Below are positions 45,018-54,085 of a stretch of DNA of 64,000 nucleotides, piece by piece (within the stretch, counting starts at the first letter, position 1; every line of letters starts with the position of its first letter). The DNA lies in assembly GCA_963776195.1 (NCBI GenBank), contig CAVZMO010000023.1, positions 1 through 64,000 of the forward strand, written 5' to 3'. A model generated the notes under the pieces. That model saw only the letters and a program-made list of their open reading frames with translations, was not told the DNA's origin and did no database searches. The stretch comes from CAVZMO01 sp963776195 (GTDB lineage: Bacteria > Nitrospirota > Thermodesulfovibrionia > Thermodesulfovibrionales > SM23-35). The translations under genes and the position numbers were made by a program.

Positions 45018-46437
45018 AGAGGTTACACTATTATTAGTTGAAATTTGAAAGAGTGGCTCCCCCGTGGCATAATCCACGGTAACCCATTATCAATAAAGAA
45101 AGGAGCCACAGATGAAGGAAACCACAAAACAGAGGAAAAAAGCAACACGAGGGATGAAGGGGATTTACGGAAGGGATATTATGACGGATTGGCTGTATCG
45201 AATCATCAGCAATGGCAAGCAGGGCTTTGATGCATTGATGATGTCGATTGGGAGGATGATAGCCGAAGTAATCATGTACGTAGATCGGGAAGAGATAGCC
45301 GGGCCTGATTATGCACCTATTTCGCCTGCTGTAAGGAAGTGGGCAAGCCAGTCCGGATCTATCTATATTGGGGATCAAAAGCTGCGAGTTGAGCATCCCC
45401 GGCTGCGTGGGCCACACGGAGAAATAAGCTTAGCGAGCTATCAGCAGCTGAAAGAGCCTGGAAGATTTTCAGAAGAACTTTTGATGAAAGTGCTCCGAGG
45501 CATATCGTGTCAGAAGTATGGGGAGACGGTAGTGGAAGCAGCGCAGGCATTTGGGGTATCGGCAAGCTCGATATCGCAGCATGTAATAGCGGCAACGACG
45601 AAACAGCTCCAAGAGTTCAAGGAACGGTCATTGTCAGCATTCTCTCCCTTTGCGATATTTCTCGATACCATCCACCGGGGCGGAGAGGCGTTCATCGTTG
45701 GGCTTGGTCTTGATATAGCGGGGGAGAAGAAAGCGTTAGGGTTCTGGCAGGGGGCGACGGAGAATCATGAGCTCTGTGAAGAGTTGCTTGCGGATCTGGA
45801 GCGGCGGGGAATGGTGCTCTCCAGGAAGATAATCTGGGTTACGGATGGCGGCACGGGAATAATCAAGGCATTAAAGGAGCGGTTCAGCAAGAAATTGATT
45901 CATCAGCGGTGCACCATCCACAAAGACCGGAACATTCAGCGGCACTTGGCGAAGAAATATCGGAAAGAGGCACACCGGCGATTCAGGACTGCCCTGGAGC
46001 AGAATAGCTATGAAGATGCCCGTCAAATGCTGCTGGATATGGAGAAGTGGCTCAGGGGCATCAATGAATCGGCAGCGGATTCTCTTTTGGAGGCGATAGA
46101 AGAGATCCTCACTCTGCACAGGTTGAAGGTCCCCGGTCTGCTGAGGAAAACTCTGCATTCGACAAATCCTATTGAGAGTATGTTTTCAACGGTGAGGGAT
46201 GCCGAGAGCAACATCAAGCGGTATCGGAACAGCGGGATGATGCAGCGGTGGCTGGCATCAGTCCTCTTGTTCTCTGAAAAAGGGTTCAGACGGATCAAGG
46301 GGTATGCTTCGATTTCCTGGTCTTATCAGGAACAGCGAGGCGGAAGACGATAATAACACAACGATGAGGATGGCCGCATAAGAAGAGCGAGTATTGAGAG
46401 CCTCTCAGATTATTTCAACTAAAAACTATGTAACAGC
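45018..46437 (+). mobile_element. IS256-family insertion sequence
   Basis: The left end GGTTACACTATTATTAGTTGAAAT (about 45021) and the right end, reverse complement GTTACATAGTTTTTAGTTGAAAT, are imperfect terminal inverted repeats that flank the single transposase gene. No target duplication could be shown because the right end abuts another IS. It has cut an acyl-CoA ligase gene. Confidence 0.8.
45112..46353 (+). CDS. IS256-family (mutator) transposase
   Basis: 413 residues, full length. The DDE motif is spread over IFLDTIHRGGEAFIV (D), WVTDGGTGIIKAL (D) and the C-terminal SALLEAIEE-type helix with its Glu. Other marks are HQRCTIHKDRNIQRHL and the closing NPIESMFSTVRDAESNIKRYR and RRIKGY. 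AAAGGAGCCACAG lies before the ATG. The gene is intact and could be active. Confidence 0.92.
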   Translation: MKETTKQRKKATRGMKGIYGRDIMTDWLYRIISNGKQGFDALMMSIGRMIAEVIMYVDREEIAGPDYAPISPAVRKWASQSGSIYIGDQKLRVEHPRLRGPHGEISLASYQQLKEPGRFSEELLMKVLRGISCQKYGETVVEAAQAFGVSASSISQHVIAATTKQLQEFKERSLSAFSPFAIFLDTIHRGGEAFIVGLGLDIAGEKKALGFWQGATENHELCEELLADLERRGMVLSRKIIWVTDGGTGIIKALKERFSKKLIHQRCTIHKDRNIQRHLAKKYRKEAHRRFRTALEQNSYEDARQMLLDMEKWLRGINESAADSLLEAIEEILTLHRLKVPGLLRKTLHSTNPIESMFSTVRDAESNIKRYRNSGMMQRWLASVLLFSEKGFRRIKGYASISWSYQEQRGGRR

Positions 46438-46442
46438 AAAAT

Positions 46443-47865
46443 GATAATGTCCTATATGAGCAAAGTAGAAATGTCCTATTTGGGAGGTGCTAAACTGTCT
46501 CGGTTTAGAAGGAGGCAGGATGGCGGAAAGGGACATTGTCACGATGAGTCAGAAGGAGTTGAAACAGTTGCATGTGGTTCACAAAGTGCTTGAGGGATCA
46601 TTGACCCAGAGGCAAGCAGCAGAGATTATTTCGTTAAGTGAGCGACAGATACGGCGGATAGTTAAGCGAATAAGAGGCAGAGGGTGACAAGGGGATCCAG
46701 CACCTATCTCGGGGCAAGGAATCCAACAGGAGGCTCCCAAAGAAGCTTGTAGCGAGGGTTGTGCAGCTGTACCATGAAAAGTATCAGGGTTTTGGGCCCA
46801 CGCTTGCGGCAGAGAAGCTGCTTGAGCTGGAGGGGATAGATGTAAGCAAGGAGACTGTCCGGCGGTGGCTGATAGAGGCAGGGCAATGGCAGAAGGGGCG
46901 CAAGGTCAGGACACACCGGCGGTGGCGGGAGCGTAAGTGTTGTTTGGGTGAGATGCTCCAGTTGGACGGCAGCCATCACGACTGGTTTGAAGGCAGGAGG
47001 CCGAAGTGCGTGCTTATGGCCTACATAGACGATGCCACAAGTAAGGTCTATTGCAGATTCTACGAGTATGAGGGCACCATCCCAGCTATGGACAGCTTCA
47101 AGCGATATATCAGGAAACATGGCATCCCCATGAGTCTCTATATGGACAAGCATACGACGTACAAATCAACGGCCGAGCCTTCCATCGAGGATGAGATAAA
47201 CGGGACAACACCGCTAAGCGAATTCGGCAGGGCATTGACGGAGTTGGCAGTGGAGATTATCCATGCCCACTCTCCTCAGGCGAAGGGCAGGATAGAAAGG
47301 TTGTTCAAGACGCTCCAGGACAGGCTGGTGAAGGAGATGACGATCAAGGGCATTAATACGATCGATGAGGCCAACAAGTACATCGACACCTATCTATCAG
47401 TCCACAATAAACGGTTTGCGGTAAAAGCGAAGGAGCAGGAGGATCTGCATAGGGAGATCCCTAGGGGACTCGACCTCGACAAGATCCTGTGCATCAGGAC
47501 GCTGAGGACCTTGAGAAACGATTTCACCGTAGCCCACGACAGCAGGCTTTATCAGATAGAGAAAGGTGTGAGGTCAAAGAAGGTGACGGTAGAAGAGAGG
47601 GTTAACGGCAGTATGTTCATAACCCTTAACGATGTCAGATTACCTTTCAGGGAGATAACAGCAAGGCCTGAGAAACTAAAGGCGCCAATACACGTGCATA
47701 GGTACAAGAAGACTACACCCTCAGCCGACCATCCCTGGAAGAAATTGAACAGTCAACTGTTTAAAAGAATGCGGGGTCAGGGCAACAAGCCAATGGAGGT
47801 TGCAACGTTATAACCGGACATTTCTACTTTGCCGAAAATAGGACATTTCTATTTTGCCTTTACAT
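46443..47865 (+). mobile_element. ISNCY/IS481-like element with subterminal repeats
   Basis: Ends hold related motifs: the left side has GCAAAGTAGAAATGTCCTAT and the right side, reversed, has GGCAAAATAGAAATGTCC and CGGCAAAGTAGAAATGTCC, i.e. repeats of GAAATGTCC spaced along each end. It encloses one rve-type transposase gene and lies directly against the IS256 right end. Confidence 0.75.
46520..47813 (+). pseudogene. Transposase with integrase (rve) core, frameshifted
   Basis: From ATG at 46520 behind GGAGGCAGG: an HTH region MSQKELKQLHVVHKVLEGS and QAAEIISLSERQIRRIVKRI, then a break near 46675 where the frame changes, then FGPTLAAEKL, the DDE core with MLQLDGSHHDWF, AYIDDATSKVYCRFY, and AHSPQAKGRIERLFKTLQDR as the final D-E part. 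The ending ALTELAVEII and FREITARPEKL suits ISNCY/IS481-like elements. The single frameshift at GGCAGAGGGTGAC inactivates it unless ribosomes slip there, which the site does not suggest. Confidence 0.8.
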
Positions 47866-48171
47866 TATTTCAATAAAAACTTGACATCCTCTTGATTTAT
47901 GTTGCAGTAGGCTATTAAATCATCCTTGCCAAAGATTAATTTGGGCAAACATGTTACGCCTCTGATAGATAATAAGCACGGTCTAAGTGGAGTATGAAAG
48001 TAGGCATATCAGCACTGCTTGCCGAGATGATGACAGGGCTATCCCCTCAACCGTGCCGTTGGGGGTGATGATTGTTGTTTTTTGCCAGCCTTGAAAGGAC
48101 ATTTGGTTCTGCTGGTTAAGATTCAGATTACGGTTTTCGTTGTATGTTATTGTGTTAAACTTATCGTAAGA
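47866..48171. other. Gene-poor gap with possible fragment on minus strand
   Basis: 306 bp between the ISNCY element and the cytochrome gene. The minus strand from about 47992 down to 47874 can be read as RGVTCLPKLIFGKDDLIAY then CNINQEDVKFLLK and a stop, vaguely like the end of a thioredoxin-type protein. This is weak and no other gene is supported. Confidence 0.3.
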
Positions 48172-48534
48172 ATGCAGAAGAAGGTACTATTCACTCTTTT
48201 AATTATACTTATTTTGTTTGCGGATTATGCCTTCTCCGCAGAAAAGCACCAATGTGATTACTGCCATACTCCACACGGTATGGCAGAAGGAACAACGCTC
48301 AAGGCTCCTCTATCCGATTTATGTCTCGGATGTCATCCTGATAGAAAAAGCCCCAAAGAACACAAGATTGATATTGTTCCCTCGATGCAGGTTAAAGGGC
48401 TGCCTCTAAGCAAGGATGGAAAGATGACTTGTGTAACCTGTCACAATCCTCACGGGAAAAGTGGTCAGCCGCAGCTTTTAAGAATAAACCCATCGGAACT
48501 TTGTCTTAAATGCCATTTTTCGAGCGGTAATTAG
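48172..48534 (+). CDS. Tetraheme cytochrome c (doubled CXXCH)
   Basis: 120 residues. Signal peptide about 1-23 (FTLLIILILFADYAFSA). Four haem motifs, CDYCH, CLGCH, CVTCH and CLKCH, come in two pairs, each with HTPHG or HNPHG following, the doubled-CXXCH type used for periplasmic electron transfer. The start at ATG 48172 follows GTAAGA with no strong ribosome binding site. Confidence 0.85.
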   Translation: MQKKVLFTLLIILILFADYAFSAEKHQCDYCHTPHGMAEGTTLKAPLSDLCLGCHPDRKSPKEHKIDIVPSMQVKGLPLSKDGKMTCVTCHNPHGKSGQPQLLRINPSELCLKCHFSSGN

Positions 48535-48573
48535 CATAGCAATATTTCAGATTATTGCTCATCTCCCACACGA

Positions 48574-48714
48574 TTGGGCATTCACGGACATATTTCTACC
48601 GATGAGGATTATGACTTCCTCGTGAGTAAAGGTGCCGTTGAACACTCTGTATACACCGAAGTTCGGGATGCCCTTATATTAGGGGATATGATGAAGTATT
48701 TCGGGGTTTCTTAA
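48574..48714 (+). pseudogene. Unidentified C-terminal gene fragment
   Basis: An open frame reads LGIHGHISTDEDYDFLVSK then GAVEHSVYTEVRDALILGDMMKYFGVS and stops, with protein-like composition but no start codon of its own. It is convergent with the IS4-split gene, whose stop overlaps it. The family is not recognised; it is probably the remnant of a gene lost by deletion. Confidence 0.35.
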
Positions 48715-48864
48715 TTACTTAACTTTGTCTCTTCCTCCCAATCCTTAATCAGAACGTTTACGTCATATACTCTATTAATTAATAGTGATTTGAAGCTCAC
48801 AATATGGTCGGCACCACATATGAAAACTATAGGTTCATTTAGCTTGTCTTTTATTCTCTCAAGC

Positions 48865-50137
48865 AGTAGTGTCCGATAAATATTTATAAATATGAGGTCT
48901 GCTCTTTATACTTGTTGGATAATAGAAGTCGCCAAACCCTATACCAGCAAGGAGGAACAGACCATGAACAGAGTATACACGATATTCTCGGAGTTATTGA
49001 AGCTTTGTCCGAGATATCATTTTGACAAAGCGGTGGAACAGTATCATGGCGATCGATACGTGAAAACATTTACAACATGGCAACAATTTATGGCAATATT
49101 GTATTCGCAGATCACACAGAAAGATAGCCTTCGGGATATCGTGACAGGGTTATCAGCCCATGCCGCCCGGTGGTATCATCTGGGTCTTACCGGAATATAC
49201 AAGAGCACGCTCTCTGATGCCAATGCCAAAAGGGACTATCGCATGTTTGAAGGGCTGTTTTACCACCTCTTGGCTCGTTGTAAGAACTTGACACCAAAAC
49301 ATAAGTTTCGCTTCAAGAATCCTCTGTATACGATCGATGCCTCAACCATAGATCTGTGTCTGTCGGTTTTCCCGTGGGCAAAGTTCAGAACGACCAAAGG
49401 AGCGATTAAGCTGCACTGTCTTTATGACCACTCCGGAGCCCTGCCGACATTTCTGACCGTTACTGACGGAAAGAAGCATGATGTGCGGGTGGTGAAAGAC
49501 AATACTTTCCCCTTGTTACCGGACAGCATCGTTTCGGTTGATAAGGCATATATCGACTATAAGTGGCTGAATTCATTGGATGCGCAAGGTATCTGGTTTG
49601 TCACCAGGGCAAAGTCGAACATCGATTACGCGGTTGTCGGACAGTACCCAATCTCCGGCAAAGGGGTCTTGAGCGATGAGCGCATTTCCCTCCAGGGACA
49701 GCTGACAAAGGCCAAATATTCAAAAGAACTCAGGCTTATCAGGTATTACGATGAAGAGAGGCAGAAGACATTGACTTTCCTTACAAATAATTTCAAGCTC
49801 GCGGCAATGACGATTGCTCAGATATATAAGTCCCGCTGGCAGATCGAGTTGTTTTTTAAATGGATCAAACAAAACCTTAAAATCAAATCTTTTCTCGGTA
49901 CCAGCAAGAACGCTGTGATGACTCAAATCTGGGTTGCAATGTGCTATTACCTGCTTCTGACCTACATAAAATACCAGACAAAATACAGCTTCTCGTTGCT
50001 GCAACTTAGTCGCGTTATTCGGGAAATGCTCTTTGAAAGAAAAGCCCTCATTGATATTCTTACACTAAAACCCGACCGACTCAAAATTAGCGGAGAAGAG
50101 CCTATCCAAGGTGCTCTATTTTAACCGGACAGTAATG
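48865..50137 (+). mobile_element. IS4-family insertion sequence with 10-bp target duplication
   Basis: Flanked by the direct repeat TCTCTCAAGC (48855-48864 and 50138-50147), in the size range of IS4-type target duplications. Terminal sequences AGTAGTGTCCG (left) and, reversed, CATTACTGTCCG (right) are the inverted repeats. It carries one intact transposase. Exact boundaries are supported by the restored host frame. Confidence 0.88.
48964..50124 (+). CDS. IS4-family transposase
   Basis: 386 residues from ATG at 48964 behind AAGGAGG. N-terminal DUF4372-like part (MNRVYTIFSELLKLCPRYHF, FTTWQQFMAILYSQ), then the DDE domain with LYTIDASTIDLCL (D), DKAYIDYKWL (D) and the YREK-type helix around QIYKSRWQIELFFKWIKQNL (E). 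It is intact and close to ISPepr1-type elements. Confidence 0.9.
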   Translation: MNRVYTIFSELLKLCPRYHFDKAVEQYHGDRYVKTFTTWQQFMAILYSQITQKDSLRDIVTGLSAHAARWYHLGLTGIYKSTLSDANAKRDYRMFEGLFYHLLARCKNLTPKHKFRFKNPLYTIDASTIDLCLSVFPWAKFRTTKGAIKLHCLYDHSGALPTFLTVTDGKKHDVRVVKDNTFPLLPDSIVSVDKAYIDYKWLNSLDAQGIWFVTRAKSNIDYAVVGQYPISGKGVLSDERISLQGQLTKAKYSKELRLIRYYDEERQKTLTFLTNNFKLAAMTIAQIYKSRWQIELFFKWIKQNLKIKSFLGTSKNAVMTQIWVAMCYYLLLTYIKYQTKYSFSLLQLSRVIREMLFERKALIDILTLKPDRLKISGEEPIQGALF

Positions 50138-50546
50138 TCTCTCAAGCCAAAATTGTTCTCTCAGTCCGAAATATTTTTCTCTCTCTTTTCTGATTTCCTC
50201 TTTAATGCCCAAAAACACTTTAAGATGAATTTGTTTCTCTGATGGAATTCCTATTGATTCTCTTTCCGATCTATTTGGATCACAAAACCTATGTTCAATA
50301 TTCAACTTGGTTGAAATATCAAATGCAGTGCGAGCCGTTGCTTTCTTCTCTTGCAATACTGCCTCATTAAGTTCCTCAGCAATAAAAGCAATTTTCAGTT
50401 GATTACCTCTCAATTCCAAGAAGTCAGCAAATTGCTCTATTTCATTTAAAGCACTCTTGTCATTTGTATATTGAATTTTATGGGCTACCCCGATCAAATA
50501 AACCATTTTTCAACACTCCACCTTTATGCTCACTTTCCATTGAACT

Positions 50547-51011
50547 CTATTCCTTATCACCTTTTTCTAAATGGTGAAGAATCTTCAGAATAAGCTCATT
50601 TTGTTGTTCCAGATGCAAAAGAATTGCCTCAATTTCTCTTTCGGCTTTAACGTTTACCTCAAAATCGGATTTCGCTCTTATTTCAGCGTGTCGCCCCTGA
50701 AGGTTTTGTCCTATCATAATTAAAGGCATCAAAAAAATCTGTATCATATTAGATATAAAAAGCCATAAGACAAAGGCAGGGAAAGGGTCAAACCGTATTT
50801 CTTTTGGGGCAAGAGTATTCCAACCAAGCCAGGCGATTGTCCATATGAAGATGATAATAAAAAACCCCATTGAACCAATATGATCAGTAATCCAGACAGC
50901 AAACTTCTCCAATGGAGTGAGACTCTTCTTATGCTCGACGTTGACATTCTTTATCGGTTTACGCAGTTTCTTTAGTTCTTCGTGAGATAATGGATGTGGT
51001 TTATCGGTCAT
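50547..51011 (-). CDS. DUF1003 membrane protein
   Basis: 154 residues from ATG at 51011, behind GGAGGT (5 nt). Two hydrophobic helices: residues about 43-63 and 80-105 (FVLWLFISNMIQIFLMPLIM), followed by the family signature GQNLQGRHAEIRAKSDFEVN and a coiled-coil tail. DUF1003 is widespread, of unknown function. It is the last gene of the presumed PilZ operon controlled from 51948-52002. Confidence 0.85.
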   Translation of the reverse strand: MTDKPHPLSHEELKKLRKPIKNVNVEHKKSLTPLEKFAVWITDHIGSMGFFIIIFIWTIAWLGWNTLAPKEIRFDPFPAFVLWLFISNMIQIFLMPLIMIGQNLQGRHAEIRAKSDFEVNVKAEREIEAILLHLEQQNELILKILHHLEKGDKE

Positions 51012-51096
51012 TTCTACCTCCATTTATATTTGAAGTTAAATAGAAATCATTATAGCAGGTTCAAAAAGGTTCTCAGACGAGGGATCATATATAAGG

Positions 51097-51387
51097 TCAG
51101 TGTTTCCCAAATAAAGTTGGTACACCGTTGTCGAAATAATAATATCCATATCGTTCTGAAATCGCTATCAGGCTTATTAATCCCAGTGCTGCTAATATTA
51201 TTCCAACAAAGAAGATTTTCTTTTCGAACCTCGTATATCCTTTAATAACCTCTATAGGACTAAGAACTATGACTTTTCTTTTCCTGATGTGATACAGAAT
51301 GGATGCCACGGCTGATAAAATTATACCTGCCAGGAAACTGACAAAGGAAGGAATCAGATGCGGATTAATGGATAACCATTTAATCAC
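51097..51387 (-). CDS. Two-helix membrane protein
   Basis: 96 residues with two membrane helices (9-31 and 58-80). No family is recognised. It sits 12 nt after the PilZ gene and 85 nt before DUF1003 on the same strand, so the three are probably one operon. Confidence 0.6.
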   Translation of the reverse strand: MIKWLSINPHLIPSFVSFLAGIILSAVASILYHIRKRKVIVLSPIEVIKGYTRFEKKIFFVGIILAALGLISLIAISERYGYYYFDNGVPTLFGKH

Positions 51388-51399
51388 TCCCTGTACCCT

Positions 51400-51672
51400 T
51401 TAGACAAACTTCACTCCAATCTTATAAATATCAAATTTCTCTCCCGATTCATTACACCAGACAATGACGCCTTTCTTATAATGTCGATGTCTACTTTTAA
51501 TCGTTATTTCTTGACCAACCTTCACGGGACTAAGCACGTAAAGGCACATTCCTGAATAGCTGATGTCCCTGATAACGCCTGTGGAGTTTTCTTCAGGTGT
51601 AGCAGGATTTACACATTGAATTTCTTCTTGAATATCGCAACGGATATGTTTTCTTCTCTCAATTGATGCCAT
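51400..51672 (-). CDS. PilZ domain protein
   Basis: 90 residues forming a single PilZ domain: RRKHIRCDIQ carries the RxxxR-type c-di-GMP site, and DISYSGMCLYVLS the D/NxSxxG motif; the rest is a beta-barrel pattern (VGQEITIK, GVIVWCNE, KIGVKFV). It is likely to sense c-di-GMP in the cytoplasm. It heads a three-gene operon downstream of the OmpR/PhoB-like promoter unit at 51887-52002, after a leader of roughly 270 nt. Confidence 0.85.
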   Translation of the reverse strand: MASIERRKHIRCDIQEEIQCVNPATPEENSTGVIRDISYSGMCLYVLSPVKVGQEITIKSRHRHYKKGVIVWCNESGEKFDIYKIGVKFV

Positions 51673-51886
51673 GTGAAAAATTACTTTCTTATGATAGTTT
51701 TGTGATGAGGGGAAATTTTCCTCCCTAAGTCACTAACTCCCTGAAATCAATTATATCAGTTTGGTTGTGGCATTCAACTGTCTTCAAAAGTCTTTCCTAT
51801 CAGGTGACTGATGGGTACATCATGGGCTCGAATTTTTGGAATTCCATGTCACTTTTCTTTCACGCAGAAATTCTTAGAAGGAGGGA

Positions 51887-51921
51887 GGCAGCCAGTCTTT
51901 TAGGGGGGGAGACTGGCTGCC
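51887..51921 (-). repeat. Leader hairpin repeat, copy 1
   Basis: GGCAGCCAGTC (51887-51897) pairs perfectly with GACTGGCTGCC (51911-51921); the loop contains TTTAGGGGGGG. On the minus (PilZ) sense it lies about 20 nt after the expected transcription start and is followed by CTCCCTCC. Copies are at 54360 and 54842. Confidence 0.8.
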
Positions 51922-51947
51922 AGTCAAAGGATCTGCTAACTGAATTT

Positions 51948-52002
51948 AGAATAAAAAAACAATATGAAGGAGTGATGAAGAAAATATAGAAAGAGTGTGA
52001 AG
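51948..52002 (-). promoter_or_regulatory. OmpR/PhoB-like promoter with four 11-bp phased boxes
   Basis: TGAAG begins at 51965, 51976 and 51998 with a degenerate TAGAA at 51987, i.e. every 11 bp. On the minus sense these read CTTCACACTCT, TTCTATATTTT, CTTCATCACTC and CTTCATATTGT. TATTCT (51948-51953) lies 11 nt past the last box as a -10 element. The same layout recurs at 54906-54960. Phased 11-bp boxes touching the -10 are typical of PhoB/OmpR-family activators. Confidence 0.65.
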
Positions 52003-52211
52003 GGCTAAATGAAATGTTGTCTTTGTGAAACAAATCTTAAGACTTGTTACTACCTCCTTTTAAGATGAGGGAGCCTGTACCAAGCAACTGACTTGTATAA
52101 TCTGTGCAGCAAAGAGGGGAGAAAAGGAAATATATCCTTTTTTAAGGCAATTTGTCCCAAAGAAGTACCTTATCTTTTTTTAAAATCCAAATAAATCTTT
52201 AAGTTACTTTA

Positions 52212-52226
52212 TGGCACTTTTCTTGC
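52212..52226 (+). promoter_or_regulatory. Sigma-54 (-24/-12) promoter
   Basis: TGGCAC (52212-52217), 5 nt, then TTGC (52223-52226) followed by T matches the sigma-54 consensus TGGCAC-N5-TTGCW exactly. It is 122 nt before the ATG of the secreted repeat protein. Transcription would start near 52238 and needs an enhancer-binding ATPase; no enhancer site was recognised. Confidence 0.75.
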
Positions 52227-52347
52227 TTCTATGTATGATGTAGTTACGTATTCGATAAATCCAAACTCCTCGTAAAAGGAGTAAGATTAGTGAGGCTCTT
52301 AGGGAAAAGACAACTTTGACAGAGAGAAAGAAAGGAAAAGGTAAGAC

Positions 52348-53424
52348 ATGAAAACGTCACCGTATATAAAAATCACCATCTTGGTTATTGGTTTGCTTTT
52401 GATACCAACCATGATTCATGCACAACCTCAGCTGGCTGCTACAAAAGCTCCTCCAGTAGAGCAACCACTCGTCCGTGAAGGTGACTTCGCAGTTCAACTG
52501 GTTAAGGAACTTAATTTAGGGACGACTTCAGACGAGGCTGAAGCAGAAAGCATATTAGGTTCATCTGGTATCTCGCCACGAAATGGATGGGTTGCCGACT
52601 ATCCTGTCACACCCGATATAATGGGCGAGATACAGCAATCCGTGAGTGATGCAGTGGATTCCCAAAAGTTATCAATGACTAAGGATGATGCTTTGAACAG
52701 GGTTCAGACTGCCAAAACTAATCTTGCTTTAGGAATTAGACCTTATATAGCTGGTGAACCCCATGAAGTTAACCAAAGTGCTGAGTATCCCGAAACTTCT
52801 GTAATAAACAACTATTATTATAATGAAGGACCTCCGATAGTCTCGTATTACACACCTCCACCAGATTACTCTTACCTTTATGCGTGGGTTCCATATCCGT
52901 TCTGGTGGTTTGATTTTTGGTTCCCTGGATATTTCATTCTTCATGACTTCCACAGATCTTTCCACTTTCACGATAGGCTTGGATTCGTCTCGAATCATTT
53001 CAATGATTTCAGAAATCATAGGGTCCATAGAATCGATCCTGTAGACCGATTTCATGGAAGGACATTTGCAGGTATAGGTGCTCCTAGGACAGGACGTTTT
53101 CTTTCTTCTGGAGTCAGAAACGGATCTACATCTATTTTTAATCGGAACAGAATAAGCCCACCTTCAGGCAGCAGGACATTTAGAACTCCTTCAGGTGGGA
53201 GATCATTCAATGCACCATCAGGTGGAAGGACATTCAGGGCTCCTTCAAGAGGCAGGTCGTTCACAGCCCCTTCAGGTGGAAGGACATTTAGATCCCCTTC
53301 GGGGGGAAGGACATTCGGTGCTCCTTCGGGTGGCAGGTCACTTAGTGCACCTTCAAGAGGTGGGTCATCCAGTCGGCATTCAGGCGGAAGAACGGGTTCT
53401 TCTGATGGAAGACAGAGAAGATAA
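52348..53424 (+). CDS. Secreted protein with Arg/Gly/Ser-rich C-terminal repeats
   Basis: 358 residues. Signal peptide about 1-26 (ILVIGLLLIPTMIHA). The middle has NNYYYNEGPPIVSYYTPPP and an aromatic FWWFDFWFPGYF, then a His/Phe-rich stretch (HDFHRSFHFHDRLGF). Residues about 270-350 hold roughly eight 10-residue units of type APSGGRTFR, where S-G-G-R and F alternate. Such a tail suggests an intrinsically disordered envelope or adhesion protein. Production is probably sigma-54 controlled. No family is recognised. Confidence 0.8.
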   Translation: MKTSPYIKITILVIGLLLIPTMIHAQPQLAATKAPPVEQPLVREGDFAVQLVKELNLGTTSDEAEAESILGSSGISPRNGWVADYPVTPDIMGEIQQSVSDAVDSQKLSMTKDDALNRVQTAKTNLALGIRPYIAGEPHEVNQSAEYPETSVINNYYYNEGPPIVSYYTPPPDYSYLYAWVPYPFWWFDFWFPGYFILHDFHRSFHFHDRLGFVSNHFNDFRNHRVHRIDPVDRFHGRTFAGIGAPRTGRFLSSGVRNGSTSIFNRNRISPPSGSRTFRTPSGGRSFNAPSGGRTFRAPSRGRSFTAPSGGRTFRSPSGGRTFGAPSGGRSLSAPSRGGSSSRHSGGRTGSSDGRQRR

Positions 53425-53599
53425 CAATCCATAGCCGACAGTACGAGATTTACGGATACTATATCCTTTTTTGATAGGACATAGGAATAGAGAATAAAGC
53501 ATATCTCTCTGTTAGAATCCTTTCTAAGCCCTTTGTGTTTTCAGACAGGATGGGGTTTCGGTTATCTTGTCAGAAGGGTTCTATGAAAACTTGGTTTGC

Positions 53600-54014
53600 T
53601 CACGGGTGTAATAAAGGTGATTCCAAGAAAAAAGTTACTGAGAAGTCCCACTTGAACCCCTCGTTATTTTTTTCTTCTGCCTTATCCGCAATATTTTTAG
53701 TCGGTGCATTTACAGGCGGTTCCGTAACGGATACATCTAGAGCATCTTTGAAGTCCGTCTTCACCTGTTCCGTGATGCCCTGAAATGACTTCTTTAATTC
53801 AACCCCTTCATTCAGTGCTTCTTTAATACCCGATGCATCTTTAATCTCGTTGAATTCAGTCTGAACCTGCCCCTTTACTTCATCAAGCTGATTTCTTGAA
53901 ACTGGCAAGCCCCTTGCCAATCGTCTTTGCTACTTCAGGAAGCTTCTTTGGGCCAACAACAATGAGTGCAACAACAAAAATTACAACTAATTCCCCCATG
54001 CCGAAATCAAACAT
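53600..54014 (-). pseudogene. tatB: TatB-like protein, frameshifted
   Basis: From ATG at 54014, MFDFGMGELVVIFVVALIVV and GPKKLPEVAKTIGKGLA give a textbook TatB membrane helix plus amphipathic helix. The frame breaks near 53895; the C-terminal part continues in another frame from LDEVKGQVQTEFNEI to the stop at 53600. A 1- or 2-base indel at AAATCAGCTTGATG would restore it. It follows tatA on the same strand; tatC is not in the window. Confidence 0.8.
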
Positions 54015-54085
54015 GTTTAAGTATTCCTCCTCTTGGAGTTCCTCTCAAATCTTTAAGAAAGAAAAATAGATCCAATAGATTTTTA

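Larger units (their letters stand above)
48711..50506 (-). pseudogene. Gene of unknown function split by IS4 element
   Basis: A 170-residue protein in two pieces: 50506 down to 50138 (123 codons, beginning MVYLIGVAHKIQYT) and 48854 down to 48711 (47 codons plus stop, ending DWEEETKLSN). Joining them across one copy of the duplicated TCTCTCAAGC restores an uninterrupted frame: FWLERIKDKLNEPIVFICG. The product has QKKATARTAFDI and a cysteine-bearing VFICGADHI; no family is recognised. The IS insertion must disable it. Confidence 0.8.
51673..52347. other. Long intergenic region with divergent regulation
   Basis: 675 bp without a supported gene. It holds the hairpin at 51887-51921 and phased boxes at 51948-52002 facing the PilZ operon, and the sigma-54 promoter at 52212-52226 facing the secreted protein. 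It is AT-rich. Confidence 0.6.

Noticed and set aside
46660..46700. Programmed frameshift in the ISNCY transposase
   Set aside because: No slippery heptamer such as A6G with a following hairpin was recognised at the shift; treated as a mutation.
53160..53420. CRISPR-like repeat array
   Set aside because: The short DNA repeats encode the APSGGRTFR-type protein repeats, without spacers of constant length. No CRISPR array or cas gene was found in the window.
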